Shown one piece after another: positions 33,083 to 42,544 of a DNA stretch of 64,000 bases. The notes under the pieces are model-generated. The model did not search any database, was not told the DNA's origin, and was given only the letters and a program-made list of their open reading frames with translations. Each line of letters opens with the position of its first letter. The first letter of the stretch is position 1. Both the position numbers and the translations under genes were made by a program. Origin of the DNA: Oerskovia jenensis (GTDB taxonomy: Bacteria > Actinomycetota > Actinomycetes > Actinomycetales > Cellulomonadaceae); the NCBI RefSeq assembly GCF_016907235.1, contig NZ_JAFBBO010000001.1, forward strand, positions 4,216,001 to 4,280,000, in the 5' to 3' direction.

Positions 33083-34402
33083 TTGACCGTCGACAGCACC
33101 GGCCTGCCCGGCTCGACCGCCCCCCACGCCGACGCGCCCGCCCCGGGAGCGCGACGCCGTCGGGCGGGCAGGGGCGGCTCGCCCCGAGGTGCGCGGACCA
33201 CCGGGCTCGCGCTGCTCGCGCTCGCCGCGGGCGGCTTCACGATCGGCACGACCGAGTTCGCGACCATGGGCCTCCTCCCCGACATCGCGGCCGACCTCGG
33301 CGCGACCATCCCGGTCACCGGGCACGCCATCACGGCCTACGCCGTGGGCGTCGTGGTCGGCGCGCCTCTGCTGACCGTGCTCGCCGCACGCGTCTCGCGC
33401 AAGAAGCTGCTCATCGCGCTCATGCTGGCCTACACGCTCGGCAACGTGCTCTCGGCCGCCGCCCCCAGCATCGAGGGGCTCATCGCGGGGCGCTTCCTCG
33501 CGGGCCTGCCGCACGGGGCGTTCTTCGGCGTCGGGGCCGCGGTCGGCGCGGCCGTCGCCGGACCCGGACGGCGCGGCCACGCCGTGGCCATGATGATGAC
33601 CGGGCTCACGATCGCGAACGTCGTGGGCGTGCCGCTGTCGACGTTCGCGGGCCAGCAGCTCGGCTGGCGTGCGGCGTTCGTGCTCATCGGGGTCCTGGGC
33701 GGCATCACGCTCGCGGCCCTGTGGCGCTGGGTCCCGGCAGGCGCGGGCGACACCGGGTCGAGCGTGAGCAAGGAGCTCGCGGCGCTGCGGAACGGCCCGC
33801 TGTGGATCAGCTTCGTGGGAGGAGCGGTCGGCTTCGGCGGCATGTTCGCGGTCTACTCCTACGTCGCGCCCACGCTGACCGAGGTCACCGGGCTCTCGCT
33901 CGGGGTCGTCCCCGTGGTCCTCGCGATCTTCGGCCTCGGCATGACGCTCGGGACCGTCGTCGGCGGACGGCTCGCCGACAAGGACGTCCTGCGCACCGTA
34001 TGGATCGGCTTCGGCTCGACGGCCGTGGCCCTGGTCGCGTTCGCGCTCACCGGCCAGAGCGTGGTGCCCGCGGTCGCGTCGTTGTTCCTGCTGGGCGTGA
34101 CCTCGCAGATCCTGGGCCTCGCGCTCCAGACCCGGCTCATGGACCTCTCTCCCGGTGCTCCCTCGCTCGGCGCCGCGCTGTGCCACTCGGCCCTCAACGT
34201 CGGCAACGCCAACGGCGCGTTCCTCGGCGGCCTCGTCATCGCCGCGGGCTGGGGCTACCTCGACCTCGCCTGGACCGGGCTCGCGCTCACGCTCGCCGGC
34301 CTCGCGATCATCGTCCTGTTCGGGCGGCAGCGCGTCGCGCACGTCCGGGAGGGCGAGCCCGCCGTCACCGAGAACGAGGCCGAGGCCGTCGCCGCGTCCT
34401 GA
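33083..34402 (+). CDS. MFS exporter, DHA1 family (AraJ/Cmr-like, 12 TM)
   Basis: 439-residue transporter with a basic, disordered N-terminus of about 35 residues and 12 helices. The TM1 signature GGFTIGTTEFATMGLLPDIA is diagnostic of the AraJ/PbuE/Cmr branch of DHA1; motif A appears as TVLAARVSRKKLLIALML and motif C as TIANVVGVPLSTFAGQQLGWR. Relatives export arabinose, purines or chloramphenicol. The start is assigned to a TTG at 33083 with GAAAGG upstream, since no ATG or GTG fits before the first helix. It ends at a strong palindromic terminator. Confidence 0.88.
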   Translation: MTVDSTGLPGSTAPHADAPAPGARRRRAGRGGSPRGARTTGLALLALAAGGFTIGTTEFATMGLLPDIAADLGATIPVTGHAITAYAVGVVVGAPLLTVLAARVSRKKLLIALMLAYTLGNVLSAAAPSIEGLIAGRFLAGLPHGAFFGVGAAVGAAVAGPGRRGHAVAMMMTGLTIANVVGVPLSTFAGQQLGWRAAFVLIGVLGGITLAALWRWVPAGAGDTGSSVSKELAALRNGPLWISFVGGAVGFGGMFAVYSYVAPTLTEVTGLSLGVVPVVLAIFGLGMTLGTVVGGRLADKDVLRTVWIGFGSTAVALVAFALTGQSVVPAVASLFLLGVTSQILGLALQTRLMDLSPGAPSLGAALCHSALNVGNANGAFLGGLVIAAGWGYLDLAWTGLALTLAGLAIIVLFGRQRVAHVREGEPAVTENEAEAVAAS

Positions 34403-34411
34403 GTCGCGTCG

Positions 34412-34441
34412 CCGCGCGGGGGCCGATCGGCCCCCGCGCGG
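34412..34441. terminator. Terminator, 30-bp perfect GC-rich palindrome
   Basis: Positions 34412-34441 are fully self-complementary around GATC (13-bp arms at least, minimal loop), 9 bp after the MFS stop. Confidence 0.75.
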
Positions 34442-34596
34442 GTGGCAGCACACCCCGCCACGACCCTGCACGACCGAGCGGTCCGCCGTCCGTCGTGCGA
34501 CGAGGGGCGACACATCCAGCCAAACCCCAGAGATCGCCGGTACCTTGAGCGCACCTGTGTGCCGGAAGCGCACACGCAGACCCTCAGGAGCGGTTC

Positions 34597-35316
34597 GTGA
34601 GCGAGAGCCCCACCCGTCCTTCCCGCACCCGGCGCACCCCGGGCACGACCCCCGACCGAGACCGGTCCGCTGTCGACGACGCCACCGGCGACGAGCGTGA
34701 CGACCTCCTCCGGGGAGCCGACGCGAAGAACCTCACCCCTCGAGCCCTCGGATGGGTGCTTCTCGTCGCAGGTGCCGTCGGACTGGTCGGCGCAGCCTGG
34801 CTCTCGATCGAGCGCTACCTCAAGCTCATCGACCCCGACCACGTCGCGGCGTGCTCGCTCAACCCGTTCCTCGACTGCGGCCCCGCGATGGCGTCGTGGC
34901 AGGGCGCGCTCCTCGGGTTCCCCAACCCCTTCCTCGGCGTCGCTGCCTTCCCCGTCGTCATGACGATCGGTGTCGTGGTGCTCACCGGTGCGCGACTGCC
35001 ACGATGGTTCTGGCTCACGATGCTGGCCGTCACGACCGTCGCCATGGGGCTCGTCGTCTTCCTCGTGTGGACCAGCCTGTACGCGCTCGTCGTGCTCTGC
35101 CCGTTCTGCATGGTCGTGTGGGCCGCGATGCTGCCGATCTTCTGGTTCCAGGTGGTGCACGCCGTCCAGGAGGGACACCTGAAGGTCTCCGAGGGGGTTC
35201 GCCGTGTGATCGTCGACAACAAGGGCACGCTCCTCGCGGTGCTCTACGTGCTCCTCGTCGCCTGGGTCTTCCTCGAGATGGGCCCCACGATCGTCGAGTA
35301 CCTCCAGGCGGTCTGA
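34597..35316 (+). CDS. Vitamin K epoxide reductase (VKOR) family membrane protein
   Basis: 239-residue protein with a disordered N-terminus of about 45 residues and five membrane helices. The active-site CPFC motif lies in TM4 (LVVLCPFCMVVWAAML) and the loop cysteine pair is ACSLNPFLDCG after TM1. VKOR homologues replace DsbB in actinobacteria: they use quinone to reoxidise a periplasmic DsbA-like partner for disulfide formation. No DsbA gene is next to it. The GTG start at 34597 has CAGGAG upstream. Confidence 0.9.
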   Translation: MSESPTRPSRTRRTPGTTPDRDRSAVDDATGDERDDLLRGADAKNLTPRALGWVLLVAGAVGLVGAAWLSIERYLKLIDPDHVAACSLNPFLDCGPAMASWQGALLGFPNPFLGVAAFPVVMTIGVVVLTGARLPRWFWLTMLAVTTVAMGLVVFLVWTSLYALVVLCPFCMVVWAAMLPIFWFQVVHAVQEGHLKVSEGVRRVIVDNKGTLLAVLYVLLVAWVFLEMGPTIVEYLQAV

Positions 35317-35354
35317 CCGGTTCCCGCCCGCGTTCGTCCGCGGTCGCCGGCCAT

Positions 35355-35381
35355 GTCCGCCCGACCCCGACGCGGGCGGAC
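35355..35381. terminator. Possible terminator after the VKOR gene
   Basis: 9-bp perfect arms (35355-35363, 35373-35381) with a 9-base loop, 39 bp after the VKOR stop. Confidence 0.5.
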
Positions 35382-35479
35382 GTGGCGCCCCGGCACGGCG
35401 GGCGAGCGGCGCCGTCGGGCCGGGTGGGACGTGGGCGTCCAGCCCGCGCCCGCCTGCCGGACGACGCCCCGCCGAACGG

Positions 35480-35492
35480 TAAACTCGCGGGG
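35480..35492 (+). promoter_or_regulatory. Leaderless -10 box of leuS
   Basis: TAAACT at 35480-35485 ends six bases before the GTG at 35492, placing the transcription start on the start codon. No ribosome site precedes the gene and no clear -35 box is visible. Confidence 0.6.
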
Positions 35493-38449
35493 TGAGCACG
35501 CCTGAGAACCCCGCCCCCGAGAACCCCGCCGAGTCCGTGCACGACGCCCCCGCGTCCTCGCCCGAGACGACCTCCCACCGCTACACGCCCGCCCTCGCGC
35601 AGGACATCGAGCTCCGGTGGCAGGACGCGTGGGAGGAGCGCGGCACGTTCTGGGCGGCCAACCCCTCGGGCCACCTCACCGACGGCGACGGCAAGCACGC
35701 CGACGGGCGCTCGCCCTACTTCATCATGGACATGTTCCCGTACCCCTCGGGCGCGGGCCTGCACGTGGGGCACCCGCTCGGGTACATCGCGACCGACGTC
35801 GTCGGGCGCTTCCGGCGCATGTGCGGCGACAACGTGCTGCACGCCCTCGGCTACGACGCGTTCGGCCTGCCCGCCGAGCAGTTCGCGGTGCAGACCGGTC
35901 AGCACCCGCGCGTCACGACCGAGGCCAACATGGCCAACATGAAGCGCCAGCTCCGCCGCCTGGGCCTGGGCCACGACTCGCGCCGATCGTTCGCGACGAT
36001 CGACCCCGAGTACGTCCGCTGGACCCAGTGGATCTTCCTGCAGATCTTCGAGGCCTGGTACGACGAGGACGCCGTGCGTCCCGACGGCGGCACGGGCCGT
36101 GCGCGCCCCGTCACCGAGCTCGTGGCCGAGTACGCCGCGGGCACGCGGCCCGTCCCCGGCCACCCCGAGGGCACCCGCTGGGCAGACCTCGACCGCGTCG
36201 CGCAGCGCGCCGTGATCGACCCGCAGCGCCTGGCCTACGTGTCCGAGTCTCCCGTGAACTGGGCCCCGGGTCTGGGCACCGTGCTCGCCAACGAGGAGGT
36301 CACGTCCGACGGTCGCTCCGAGCGCGGCAACTTCCCCGTCTTCCAGCGCAGCCTGCGCCAGTGGAACATGCGCATCACCGCGTACGCCGACCGCCTGGCC
36401 GACGACCTCGACCTCATCGACTGGCCCGAGAAGGTCAAGTCCATGCAGCGCAACTGGATCGGCCGCAGCGAGGGTGCGAACGTGCGCTTCGCGATCGACG
36501 GGGCGATCGGCGGGGCCGCGACCCAGGACGTCGAGGTCTTCACCACGCGCCCCGACACCCTGTTCGGCGCGACGTTCATGGTCGTCTCGCCCGAGCACCC
36601 CCTGCTCGACGAGGTCCCCGCCGAGTGGCCCGACGGCACGCGCGACGCGTGGACCGGCGGGCACGCGACCCCCATCGACGCCGTCGCCGCCTACCGCAAG
36701 GAGGCCGCGGCCAAGACCGCGGTCGAGCGCCAGGCCGACGCCGGCAAGAAGACCGGCGTGTTCACGGGCCACCTCGCGGTCAACCCCGTCAACGGCACGC
36801 TCATCCCCGTGTTCACCGCGGACTACGTCCTCATGGGCTACGGCACGGGTGCCATCATGGCCGTCCCCGGCGGCGACGAGCGCGACCACGCGTTCGCCGA
36901 GGCCTTCGAGCTGCCCGTGGTCCGCACGGTCGCGGCCCCCGAGGGCCACGAGGGCGCCTGGACGGGCGACGGCGAGATCGTCAACTCGTCCAACGACGAG
37001 ATCTCGCTCGACGGCCTGAGCGTGCTCGACGCCAAGCGCGCCATGATCGAGTGGCTCGAGGCCAAGGACATCGGCACGGGCACCGTCACCTACCGCCTGC
37101 GCGACTGGCTCTTCAGCCGCCAGCGCTACTGGGGCGAGCCGTTCCCCATCGTCTACGACGAGAACGACCAGCCCATCGCGCTGCCCGACGAGCTGCTGCC
37201 CGTCAACCTGCCCGAGGTCCCCGACTACTCGCCGCGCACCTACGAGCCCGACGACGCCGACTCCTCGCCCGAGCCGCCGCTGGGCCGCAACGAGGACTGG
37301 GTCAACGTCACGCTCGACCTGGGCGACGGTCCCAAGACCTACCGCCGCGACACCAACACCATGCCCAACTGGGCCGGGTCCTGCTGGTACTACCTGCGCT
37401 ACCTCGACCCCGCGGACACCGAGCACATGGCCTCGCCCGAGCTCGAGAAGTACTGGACGGGCCCCGGGCACAACGCCACGGCCGGGCCCGCGGGCGGCGT
37501 CGACCTGTACGTGGGCGGCGTCGAGCACGCCGTGCTGCACCTGCTCTACGCGCGCTTCTGGCACAAGGTGCTCCTGGACCTGGGGCACGTGACCAGCACC
37601 GAGCCGTTCCACAAGCTCTTCAACCAGGGCTACGTGCAGGCCTACGCCTACACCGACGCGCGCGGCGCGTACGTGCCGGCCGAGGAGGTCGTCGAAGAAG
37701 GCAGCGGCGACGAGGTCCGGTACCTGTGGAAGGGCGAGCCCGTCCACCGCGAGTACGGGAAGATGGGCAAGTCGCTCAAGAACGTCGTGACGCCCGACGA
37801 CATGTACGAGGCCTACGGCGCCGACACGTTCCGCGTGTACGAGATGTCCATGGGGCCGCTCGACCTGTCGCGCCCCTGGGACACGCGCGCCGTCGTCGGC
37901 TCGCAGCGGTTCCTGCAGCGGCTGTGGCGCAACGTGGTCAGCGAGGACACGGGCGAGACGACGGTCTCCGACGAGCCCGCCGAGGTCGCGACCCTGCGCC
38001 TGGTCCACCGGACGATCGCGGACGTGCGCGTCGAGATGGAGCACATGCGCTCCAACACGGCGATCGCCAAGCTCATCGCGCTCAACAACCACCTCACGGG
38101 GCTGGACCGTGTGCCGCGCGAGGCGATCGAGCCGCTGATCCTCATGGTGGCGCCCATCGCGCCGCACATCGCGGAAGAGCTGTGGTCCCGCCTCGGCCAC
38201 CCGCAGTCGCTGGCCCACGCGCCCTTCCCGGTCGCGCTCGACGAGTACCTGGTCGAGGACACCGTGACGTGCGTCGTGCAGGTCCAGGGCAAGGTCCGCA
38301 GCCGCCTCGAGGTCCCGCCGTCGATCGGCGAGGACGAGCTGCGTGAGCTGGCACTGGCGGACGCGAACGTGCAGCGCACGCTCGACGGGCGGGGCATCCG
38401 CACGGTCATCGTCCGCGCCCCGAAGCTGGTGAACGTGGTCCCGGCCTGA
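35492..38449 (+). CDS. leuS: Leucyl-tRNA synthetase
   Basis: 985-residue class I synthetase charging tRNA-Leu. The HIGH motif is HVGH (residues 91-94) in [19 protein letters not shown], and the KMSKS loop is KMGKS (757-761). The CP1 editing domain ([20 protein letters not shown] and the following segment) is present, as is the anticodon-binding C-terminus. It has a disordered N-terminal extension of about 30 residues and an additional segment after the HVGH region ([16 protein letters not shown]), both usual in actinobacterial LeuRS. A palindromic element begins 8 bp after the stop. Confidence 0.98.
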   Translation: MSTPENPAPENPAESVHDAPASSPETTSHRYTPALAQDIELRWQDAWEERGTFWAANPSGHLTDGDGKHADGRSPYFIMDMFPYPSGAGLHVGHPLGYIATDVVGRFRRMCGDNVLHALGYDAFGLPAEQFAVQTGQHPRVTTEANMANMKRQLRRLGLGHDSRRSFATIDPEYVRWTQWIFLQIFEAWYDEDAVRPDGGTGRARPVTELVAEYAAGTRPVPGHPEGTRWADLDRVAQRAVIDPQRLAYVSESPVNWAPGLGTVLANEEVTSDGRSERGNFPVFQRSLRQWNMRITAYADRLADDLDLIDWPEKVKSMQRNWIGRSEGANVRFAIDGAIGGAATQDVEVFTTRPDTLFGATFMVVSPEHPLLDEVPAEWPDGTRDAWTGGHATPIDAVAAYRKEAAAKTAVERQADAGKKTGVFTGHLAVNPVNGTLIPVFTADYVLMGYGTGAIMAVPGGDERDHAFAEAFELPVVRTVAAPEGHEGAWTGDGEIVNSSNDEISLDGLSVLDAKRAMIEWLEAKDIGTGTVTYRLRDWLFSRQRYWGEPFPIVYDENDQPIALPDELLPVNLPEVPDYSPRTYEPDDADSSPEPPLGRNEDWVNVTLDLGDGPKTYRRDTNTMPNWAGSCWYYLRYLDPADTEHMASPELEKYWTGPGHNATAGPAGGVDLYVGGVEHAVLHLLYARFWHKVLLDLGHVTSTEPFHKLFNQGYVQAYAYTDARGAYVPAEEVVEEGSGDEVRYLWKGEPVHREYGKMGKSLKNVVTPDDMYEAYGADTFRVYEMSMGPLDLSRPWDTRAVVGSQRFLQRLWRNVVSEDTGETTVSDEPAEVATLRLVHRTIADVRVEMEHMRSNTAIAKLIALNNHLTGLDRVPREAIEPLILMVAPIAPHIAEELWSRLGHPQSLAHAPFPVALDEYLVEDTVTCVVQVQGKVRSRLEVPPSIGEDELRELALADANVQRTLDGRGIRTVIVRAPKLVNVVPA

Positions 38450-38456
38450 CATCTCT

Positions 38457-38517
38457 GTTGAGTGCGTGATTCGGCTGCGACTCGCCCGGCGAGTCGCAGC
38501 CGAATCACGCACTCAAC
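38457..38517. repeat. 61-bp palindromic element, copy 1 (perfect 30-bp arms)
   Basis: Arms 38457-38486 and 38488-38517 are exact reverse complements around one base. Outer sequence GTTGAGTGCGTGATTCGGCT. Near-identical to the element at 39487-39547, and the pair frames the DUF559-type gene. It could terminate leuS transcription, but its repetition argues for an interspersed element. Confidence 0.9.
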
Positions 38518-38582
38518 GGCGCGTTGTCCACAGATTCGTCGGCTCACCACTATGGCGCCGCCGATCGGCGCATCGTGGCCGC

Positions 38583-39491
38583 ATGACGAACCCTCAGATG
38601 CCATCGGTCGTGCTCCGCTCGCGGGACGCAGCGAGCTATGGGCTGACACGCCACGACCTGGGCCGGCCCTGGTGGGAGGCGCCGATCCGCGGAGTGCGCG
38701 TGCCGACCGGCAGTGTCGACACTGTCGCCGCCCGGTGCCGCGCCGCTCTGGAGATCTTGCCGCCGTCCGCCGCGTTCAGCCACGTCACAGCGCTCAGGTT
38801 GCTCGGGATCGAGGTGCCTTGGCGGTTGGACCGCGGGTTCGCCGGAGGTCACGAGACGCCAGAACGCCTGCACGTCGTCGTTCCGCGTCGGGACGTGCGG
38901 CCGCAGAGGAAGGACCTCGTCGCCCACGCGTGCAACCAGCCGGCGCTCGAGGTCTTCACGTGGCACGGCCTCCCGGTCACGACACCCGCGCAGACCTGGC
39001 TCCACCTCTCTGACGGGCTCAGCGTGACCGATCTCGTGGTGCTGGGGGACTCCATGACTCGCCGGAAGAACCCTGCGACGACCGTCGAGAAGCTGCGCGA
39101 CCTGCTCGCTGCGACACACAAGATGCGAGGGATAGTCAGTGCGCGTGCGGCGATCGAGCACGTCGTCGCTGGGACCGATTCCTCGATGGAGTCCCGGACG
39201 CGGATGATCCTCGTGGAAGCGGGACTGCCCTGTCCGCAGGTCAACGTGCCTGCGATCGACCCGTCGGGGGCGTTCCTGGCGCTGCCCGACATGTCCTACC
39301 CGGCGCTCCGGATCGCGATCGAGTACGACGGCGACGTCCACCGGACCGATCCGGCCACCTGGCGACGAGACGTCGAGCGTCGGCAGCGCCTCGAAGAGGC
39401 TGGCTGGCTGATCATCACGGTCACCGCGGACGATGTGATCCGACATCCTGAACGGCTGATCCGCCGTGTACAGGCGGCCCTGGCTCGTTGA
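38583..39491 (+). CDS. DUF559/Vsr-like putative endonuclease with AbiEi-like N-terminal region
   Basis: 302-residue protein. The N-terminal half has PPSAAFSHVTALRLLGIEVP, similar to the winged-helix region of AbiEi-type (type IV antitoxin-like) proteins. The C-terminal about 105 residues look like a PD-(D/E)XK nuclease of the DUF559/Vsr group: SSMESRTRMILVEAGL (helix with Glu), ALPDMSYPALRIAIEYDGDV (Asp, then Glu on the next strand) and DVERRQRLEEAGWLIITVTADDV. Proteins of this type are scattered in actinobacteria; their target is unknown. The gene is bracketed by two 61-bp palindromes; its TGA stop is supplied by the right-hand one. A TTGTCCACA site lies 50 bp upstream. Confidence 0.75.
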   Translation: MTNPQMPSVVLRSRDAASYGLTRHDLGRPWWEAPIRGVRVPTGSVDTVAARCRAALEILPPSAAFSHVTALRLLGIEVPWRLDRGFAGGHETPERLHVVVPRRDVRPQRKDLVAHACNQPALEVFTWHGLPVTTPAQTWLHLSDGLSVTDLVVLGDSMTRRKNPATTVEKLRDLLAATHKMRGIVSARAAIEHVVAGTDSSMESRTRMILVEAGLPCPQVNVPAIDPSGAFLALPDMSYPALRIAIEYDGDVHRTDPATWRRDVERRQRLEEAGWLIITVTADDVIRHPERLIRRVQAALAR

Positions 39492-39547
39492 GTGCGTGAT
39501 TCGGCTGCGACACGCCCGGCGAGTCGCAGCCGAATCACGCACTCAGC
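39487..39547. repeat. 61-bp palindromic element, copy 2
   Basis: Arms 39487-39516 and 39518-39547 pair except for one A/A mismatch (39512/39522) and one G-T pair. It differs from copy 1 at only two positions within 61 bp. It carries the stop codon of the nuclease gene (39489-39491) and lies before the convergent HerA-like gene. Confidence 0.9.
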
Positions 39548-39560
39548 GGAGCTGGCCGTC

Positions 39561-41498
39561 TCAGCGGCGGCGGGTGCCGAACACCGTCCGCGTGATCTCC
39601 CGCCCGAGCTGCGTCGCCATCGACCCCAGGAACTTGTCGAGCCCCGACGACGCGCTCGACTTCCGGGGAGTGCTCCGCGTCCCGCTCCCGGCGCGGGCCG
39701 CGTCCCGTTCGAGCTTGGCGCGCATCTTCTCGAGCTCGTCGGCCTGCTTCTTGGCCGCCTTGTCCGCCTCCTTCTGGGCGGCCTCCTGCTCCTTGGCGAC
39801 CTTCTCGGCGGTCGCCGCCTGTTCCGCCGCGGCCCGCTGCGCGGCGATCCGCGCGGTCAGCAGCTCGTAGGCCGACTCGTTGTCGACCGCCACGGTGTAC
39901 CGCGCGGCGAGCGGCGAGCCTGCCACGATCCCGTCGATCACGGCCTCCGGTGCGGGCTCCATCGACGACTGCGGCGCCCGCACCCGGGTCCACGCGACCG
40001 GTGTCGGGGCACCCTTCTCGGTCAGCACCGTGACCACGGCCTCGCCCGTCCCGAGCGACTGCAGCAGCTGCTCCAGGTCGTAGGGGGACCGCGGGAACGT
40101 CCGCACGGCCGCGCGCAGGGCCGCGGCGTCGTCGGGCGTGAAGGCGCGCAGCGCGTGCTGGACGCGGTTGCCGAGCTGGGCCAGGACGTCGGCGGGCACG
40201 TCCTTGGGGCTCTGCGTCACGAAGAACACGCCCACGCCCTTGGAGCGGATGAGCCGCACGGTCTGCACGACCTGCGCCACGAATTCCTTGGTCGCACCCG
40301 TGAACAGCAGGTGCGCCTCGTCGAAGAAGAAGACGAGCCTGGGCTTGTCGAGGTCGCCGACCTCGGGCAGGTCCTGGTACAGGTCGGCGAGCAGCCACAT
40401 GAGGAACGTCGAGAAGAGCGCGGGCCGGTCCTGGACGGCGGGCAGCTCGAGCGCCGAGATCGTGCCGCGGCCATCGGCGGCGACGCGCAGCAGCTCGGTC
40501 GTGTCGAACGCGGGCTCGCCGAAGAACACGTCCGCTCCTTGCGCCTGGAGCGTCACGATCTCGCGCAGGATGACACCGGCCGTGGCCGTGGACAGCCCGC
40601 CGATGCCCGTGAGCTCGGCCTTGCCGTCGTCCGAGGTGAGGTACGCGATGGTCGACTGCAGGTCCTTGAGGTCGAGCAGTGCGAGGCCCTGCGTGTCGGC
40701 CCAGTGGAAGATGAGCCCCAGGCTCGACTCCTGCGTGTCGTTGAGCCCCAGCACCTTGGACAGCAGCAGCGGCCCGAAGTCGCTCACGGTCGTCCGGATC
40801 GGGATGCCCTTGCCGAGCCCGCCGAGCGAGTAGAACTCGACCGGGTAGGTGGTCGGCTCCCAGTCCTGCCCGATGCTCGCGGTGCGCTCGAGGATCTTCT
40901 CGCCGCTCGCGCCGGGCACGGCGAGCCCCGACAGGTCGCCCTTGATGTCGGCGACGAACGTCGGCACCCCGGCGTCGGACAGTCCTTCGGCCATGCCCTG
41001 CAGCGTCTTGGTCTTGCCCGTCCCGGTGGCCCCGGCGACCAGTCCGTGGCGGTTGAGCATCGCGAGCGAGAACCCGACCTGGACGTCGGCGCGCGGCACG
41101 GGGTCGCCGGGAGCCGCGTCGGGGGCTTCGAGCAGCGCACCCAGCGCGAGCGTCGCGTCCTTGGAGGCGTAGCCCGCGGCGACCTCGGCGGGGTAGCCGT
41201 CCAGGGGGCCCGACGGCGGAGCCTGCGCGGGAGGTGCGGCTGCCGGGTCCGGGGTGGCCGGGTCCGGCGTGCCCGACGGCGCGGCGTCGGCGGGTGCGTC
41301 AGGCGCCTCGGTGCCCGGTCCGGCGGGGGAACCCGCACCGGAGGGGGTGCCGGTGCTGCCGGCCGCTGCGGCCTCGGCGGCCTCGAGCGCGGCCTGTGCT
41401 GCGGCGGCCTTGGCCTCGGCCGCCTCGGCGGCTGCCTGTGCGGCGGCTGCCTTCAGGGCGGCGAGCTCTGCGGGGGAGGGGGCTGCGTCGTCGGGCAT
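39561..41498 (-). CDS. HerA-like ATPase, DUF853 family
   Basis: 645-residue P-loop ATPase. Walker A is in HGLVAGATGTGKTKTLQGMA (about residue 158), Walker B in PRLVFFFDEAHLLF (about 390), with VADIKGDLSGLAVPG and FFVTQSPKDVPADVLAQLGN (sensor region) also conserved. The N-terminal 130 residues are Ala/Pro-rich and disordered; residues 540-610 form a charged coiled coil (KEQEAAQKEADKAAKKQ). DUF853 proteins resemble HerA/FtsK-type DNA translocases, but their role is not established. The gene is convergent with the DUF559-type gene; it is not clear whether they act together. Confidence 0.85.
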   Translation of the reverse strand: MPDDAAPSPAELAALKAAAAQAAAEAAEAKAAAAQAALEAAEAAAAGSTGTPSGAGSPAGPGTEAPDAPADAAPSGTPDPATPDPAAAPPAQAPPSGPLDGYPAEVAAGYASKDATLALGALLEAPDAAPGDPVPRADVQVGFSLAMLNRHGLVAGATGTGKTKTLQGMAEGLSDAGVPTFVADIKGDLSGLAVPGASGEKILERTASIGQDWEPTTYPVEFYSLGGLGKGIPIRTTVSDFGPLLLSKVLGLNDTQESSLGLIFHWADTQGLALLDLKDLQSTIAYLTSDDGKAELTGIGGLSTATAGVILREIVTLQAQGADVFFGEPAFDTTELLRVAADGRGTISALELPAVQDRPALFSTFLMWLLADLYQDLPEVGDLDKPRLVFFFDEAHLLFTGATKEFVAQVVQTVRLIRSKGVGVFFVTQSPKDVPADVLAQLGNRVQHALRAFTPDDAAALRAAVRTFPRSPYDLEQLLQSLGTGEAVVTVLTEKGAPTPVAWTRVRAPQSSMEPAPEAVIDGIVAGSPLAARYTVAVDNESAYELLTARIAAQRAAAEQAATAEKVAKEQEAAQKEADKAAKKQADELEKMRAKLERDAARAGSGTRSTPRKSSASSGLDKFLGSMATQLGREITRTVFGTRRR

Positions 41499-41581
41499 GT
41501 CTCGGATACTAGGGCGGTGCCCCGGTGAGCGCGCGGCGCAGGATGCGACCGCCCGTGACCGCCACGTAAGGTGTCCCGAAG

Positions 41582-42436
41582 ATGAGTCCTGCGAAGCACC
41601 CGGCCGTCCACGTCGTCACGGACTCGACCGCCTCCCTCCCCACCGGTGACCACCCGGCGCTGTCCGTGGTGCCCCTGCACGTGCTGGCCGGGGACGAGGT
41701 GTTCCTCGAGGGCGTCGACGTCTCGCCGGACGACGTCGCGGAGCGGATCGGTGCGGGCGAGCGGGTCACGACCTCGCAGCCGACGCCGCACGCCCTGGTC
41801 ACGGCCTACGAGGCTGCGGCGGGGGCCGGTGCGCGGTCGATCGTCTCGATCCACCTGTCGGGAGACCTGTCGGGCACGGTGCACGCGGCCGCGCTCGCGG
41901 CGACGCGCTCCCCGGTGCCGGTGCGGGTCGTGGACTCGCGGACCGTCGCGATGGGGCTGGGGTTCGCGGCGCTCGCGGCGGCCGACGCCGCGGCGGCCGG
42001 CGGGACCGTCGACGAGGTGGCTCGCCGCGCGATCGCGGTCGCGGACTCGAGCCGAGCGATCTTCATGGTCGACTCGCTCGACCACCTGCGCCGCGGTGGC
42101 CGCCTGGGAGTGGCGGCCGCGACCCTCGGGACCGTGCTCGGCGTGAGACCGCTGCTCGCGGTGCGCGACGGTCGCATCGAGGTGATCCAGAAGGTCCGGA
42201 CGCGGGGCGCGGCGGTGGACCGGCTGATCCAGGTGGCGGTCGACTCGGTCGAGCGTCGGGGCGAGCCCGAGCTCGCGGTGCACTACCTGGGCGACGACGG
42301 CGCGGCGAGAGACGTGGCCGACCGGCTGTGGGACGAGACCGGGGTGCGGGCATCGGTCACGCCCGTGAGCGCGGTCGTCGGGGCCCACGCGGGACCCGGT
42401 GTGCTGGCGATCGTCGTGGCGGACCGCGCACCGTAG
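41582..42436 (+). CDS. DegV family fatty-acid-binding protein
   Basis: 284-residue two-domain protein. The N-terminal domain has HVVTDSTASLP, VTTSQPTPHALVTAYE (fatty-acid carboxylate-binding Thr/Ser) and IHLSGDLSGTVHAA. The second domain has FMVDSLDHLRRGGRLGVAAATLGTVLGVRPLLAVRDG. Known role of relatives (FakB): bind a fatty acid and present it to FakA kinase. No fakA is adjacent. TAAGGT at 41567-41572 suggests a transcript with a leader of only a few bases. Confidence 0.9.
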   Translation: MSPAKHPAVHVVTDSTASLPTGDHPALSVVPLHVLAGDEVFLEGVDVSPDDVAERIGAGERVTTSQPTPHALVTAYEAAAGAGARSIVSIHLSGDLSGTVHAAALAATRSPVPVRVVDSRTVAMGLGFAALAAADAAAAGGTVDEVARRAIAVADSSRAIFMVDSLDHLRRGGRLGVAAATLGTVLGVRPLLAVRDGRIEVIQKVRTRGAAVDRLIQVAVDSVERRGEPELAVHYLGDDGAARDVADRLWDETGVRASVTPVSAVVGAHAGPGVLAIVVADRAP

Positions 42437-42544
42437 GCCCTTCCTCGGCGGTTGGCCGTGCACAGGTCGGCCTGCAGCGCGTCGCGTCCACAGCACCCTC
42501 GCCGCGCCCGGCGGGCGGTGGGGCCAGGGGCCTAGCGTGCCCGC

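Noticed and set aside
38457-38486. The GAGTGCG in the palindromes as a CIRCE half-site
   Set aside because: The TTAGCACTC-N9-GAGTGCTAA arrangement is absent; the match is limited to six or seven bases.
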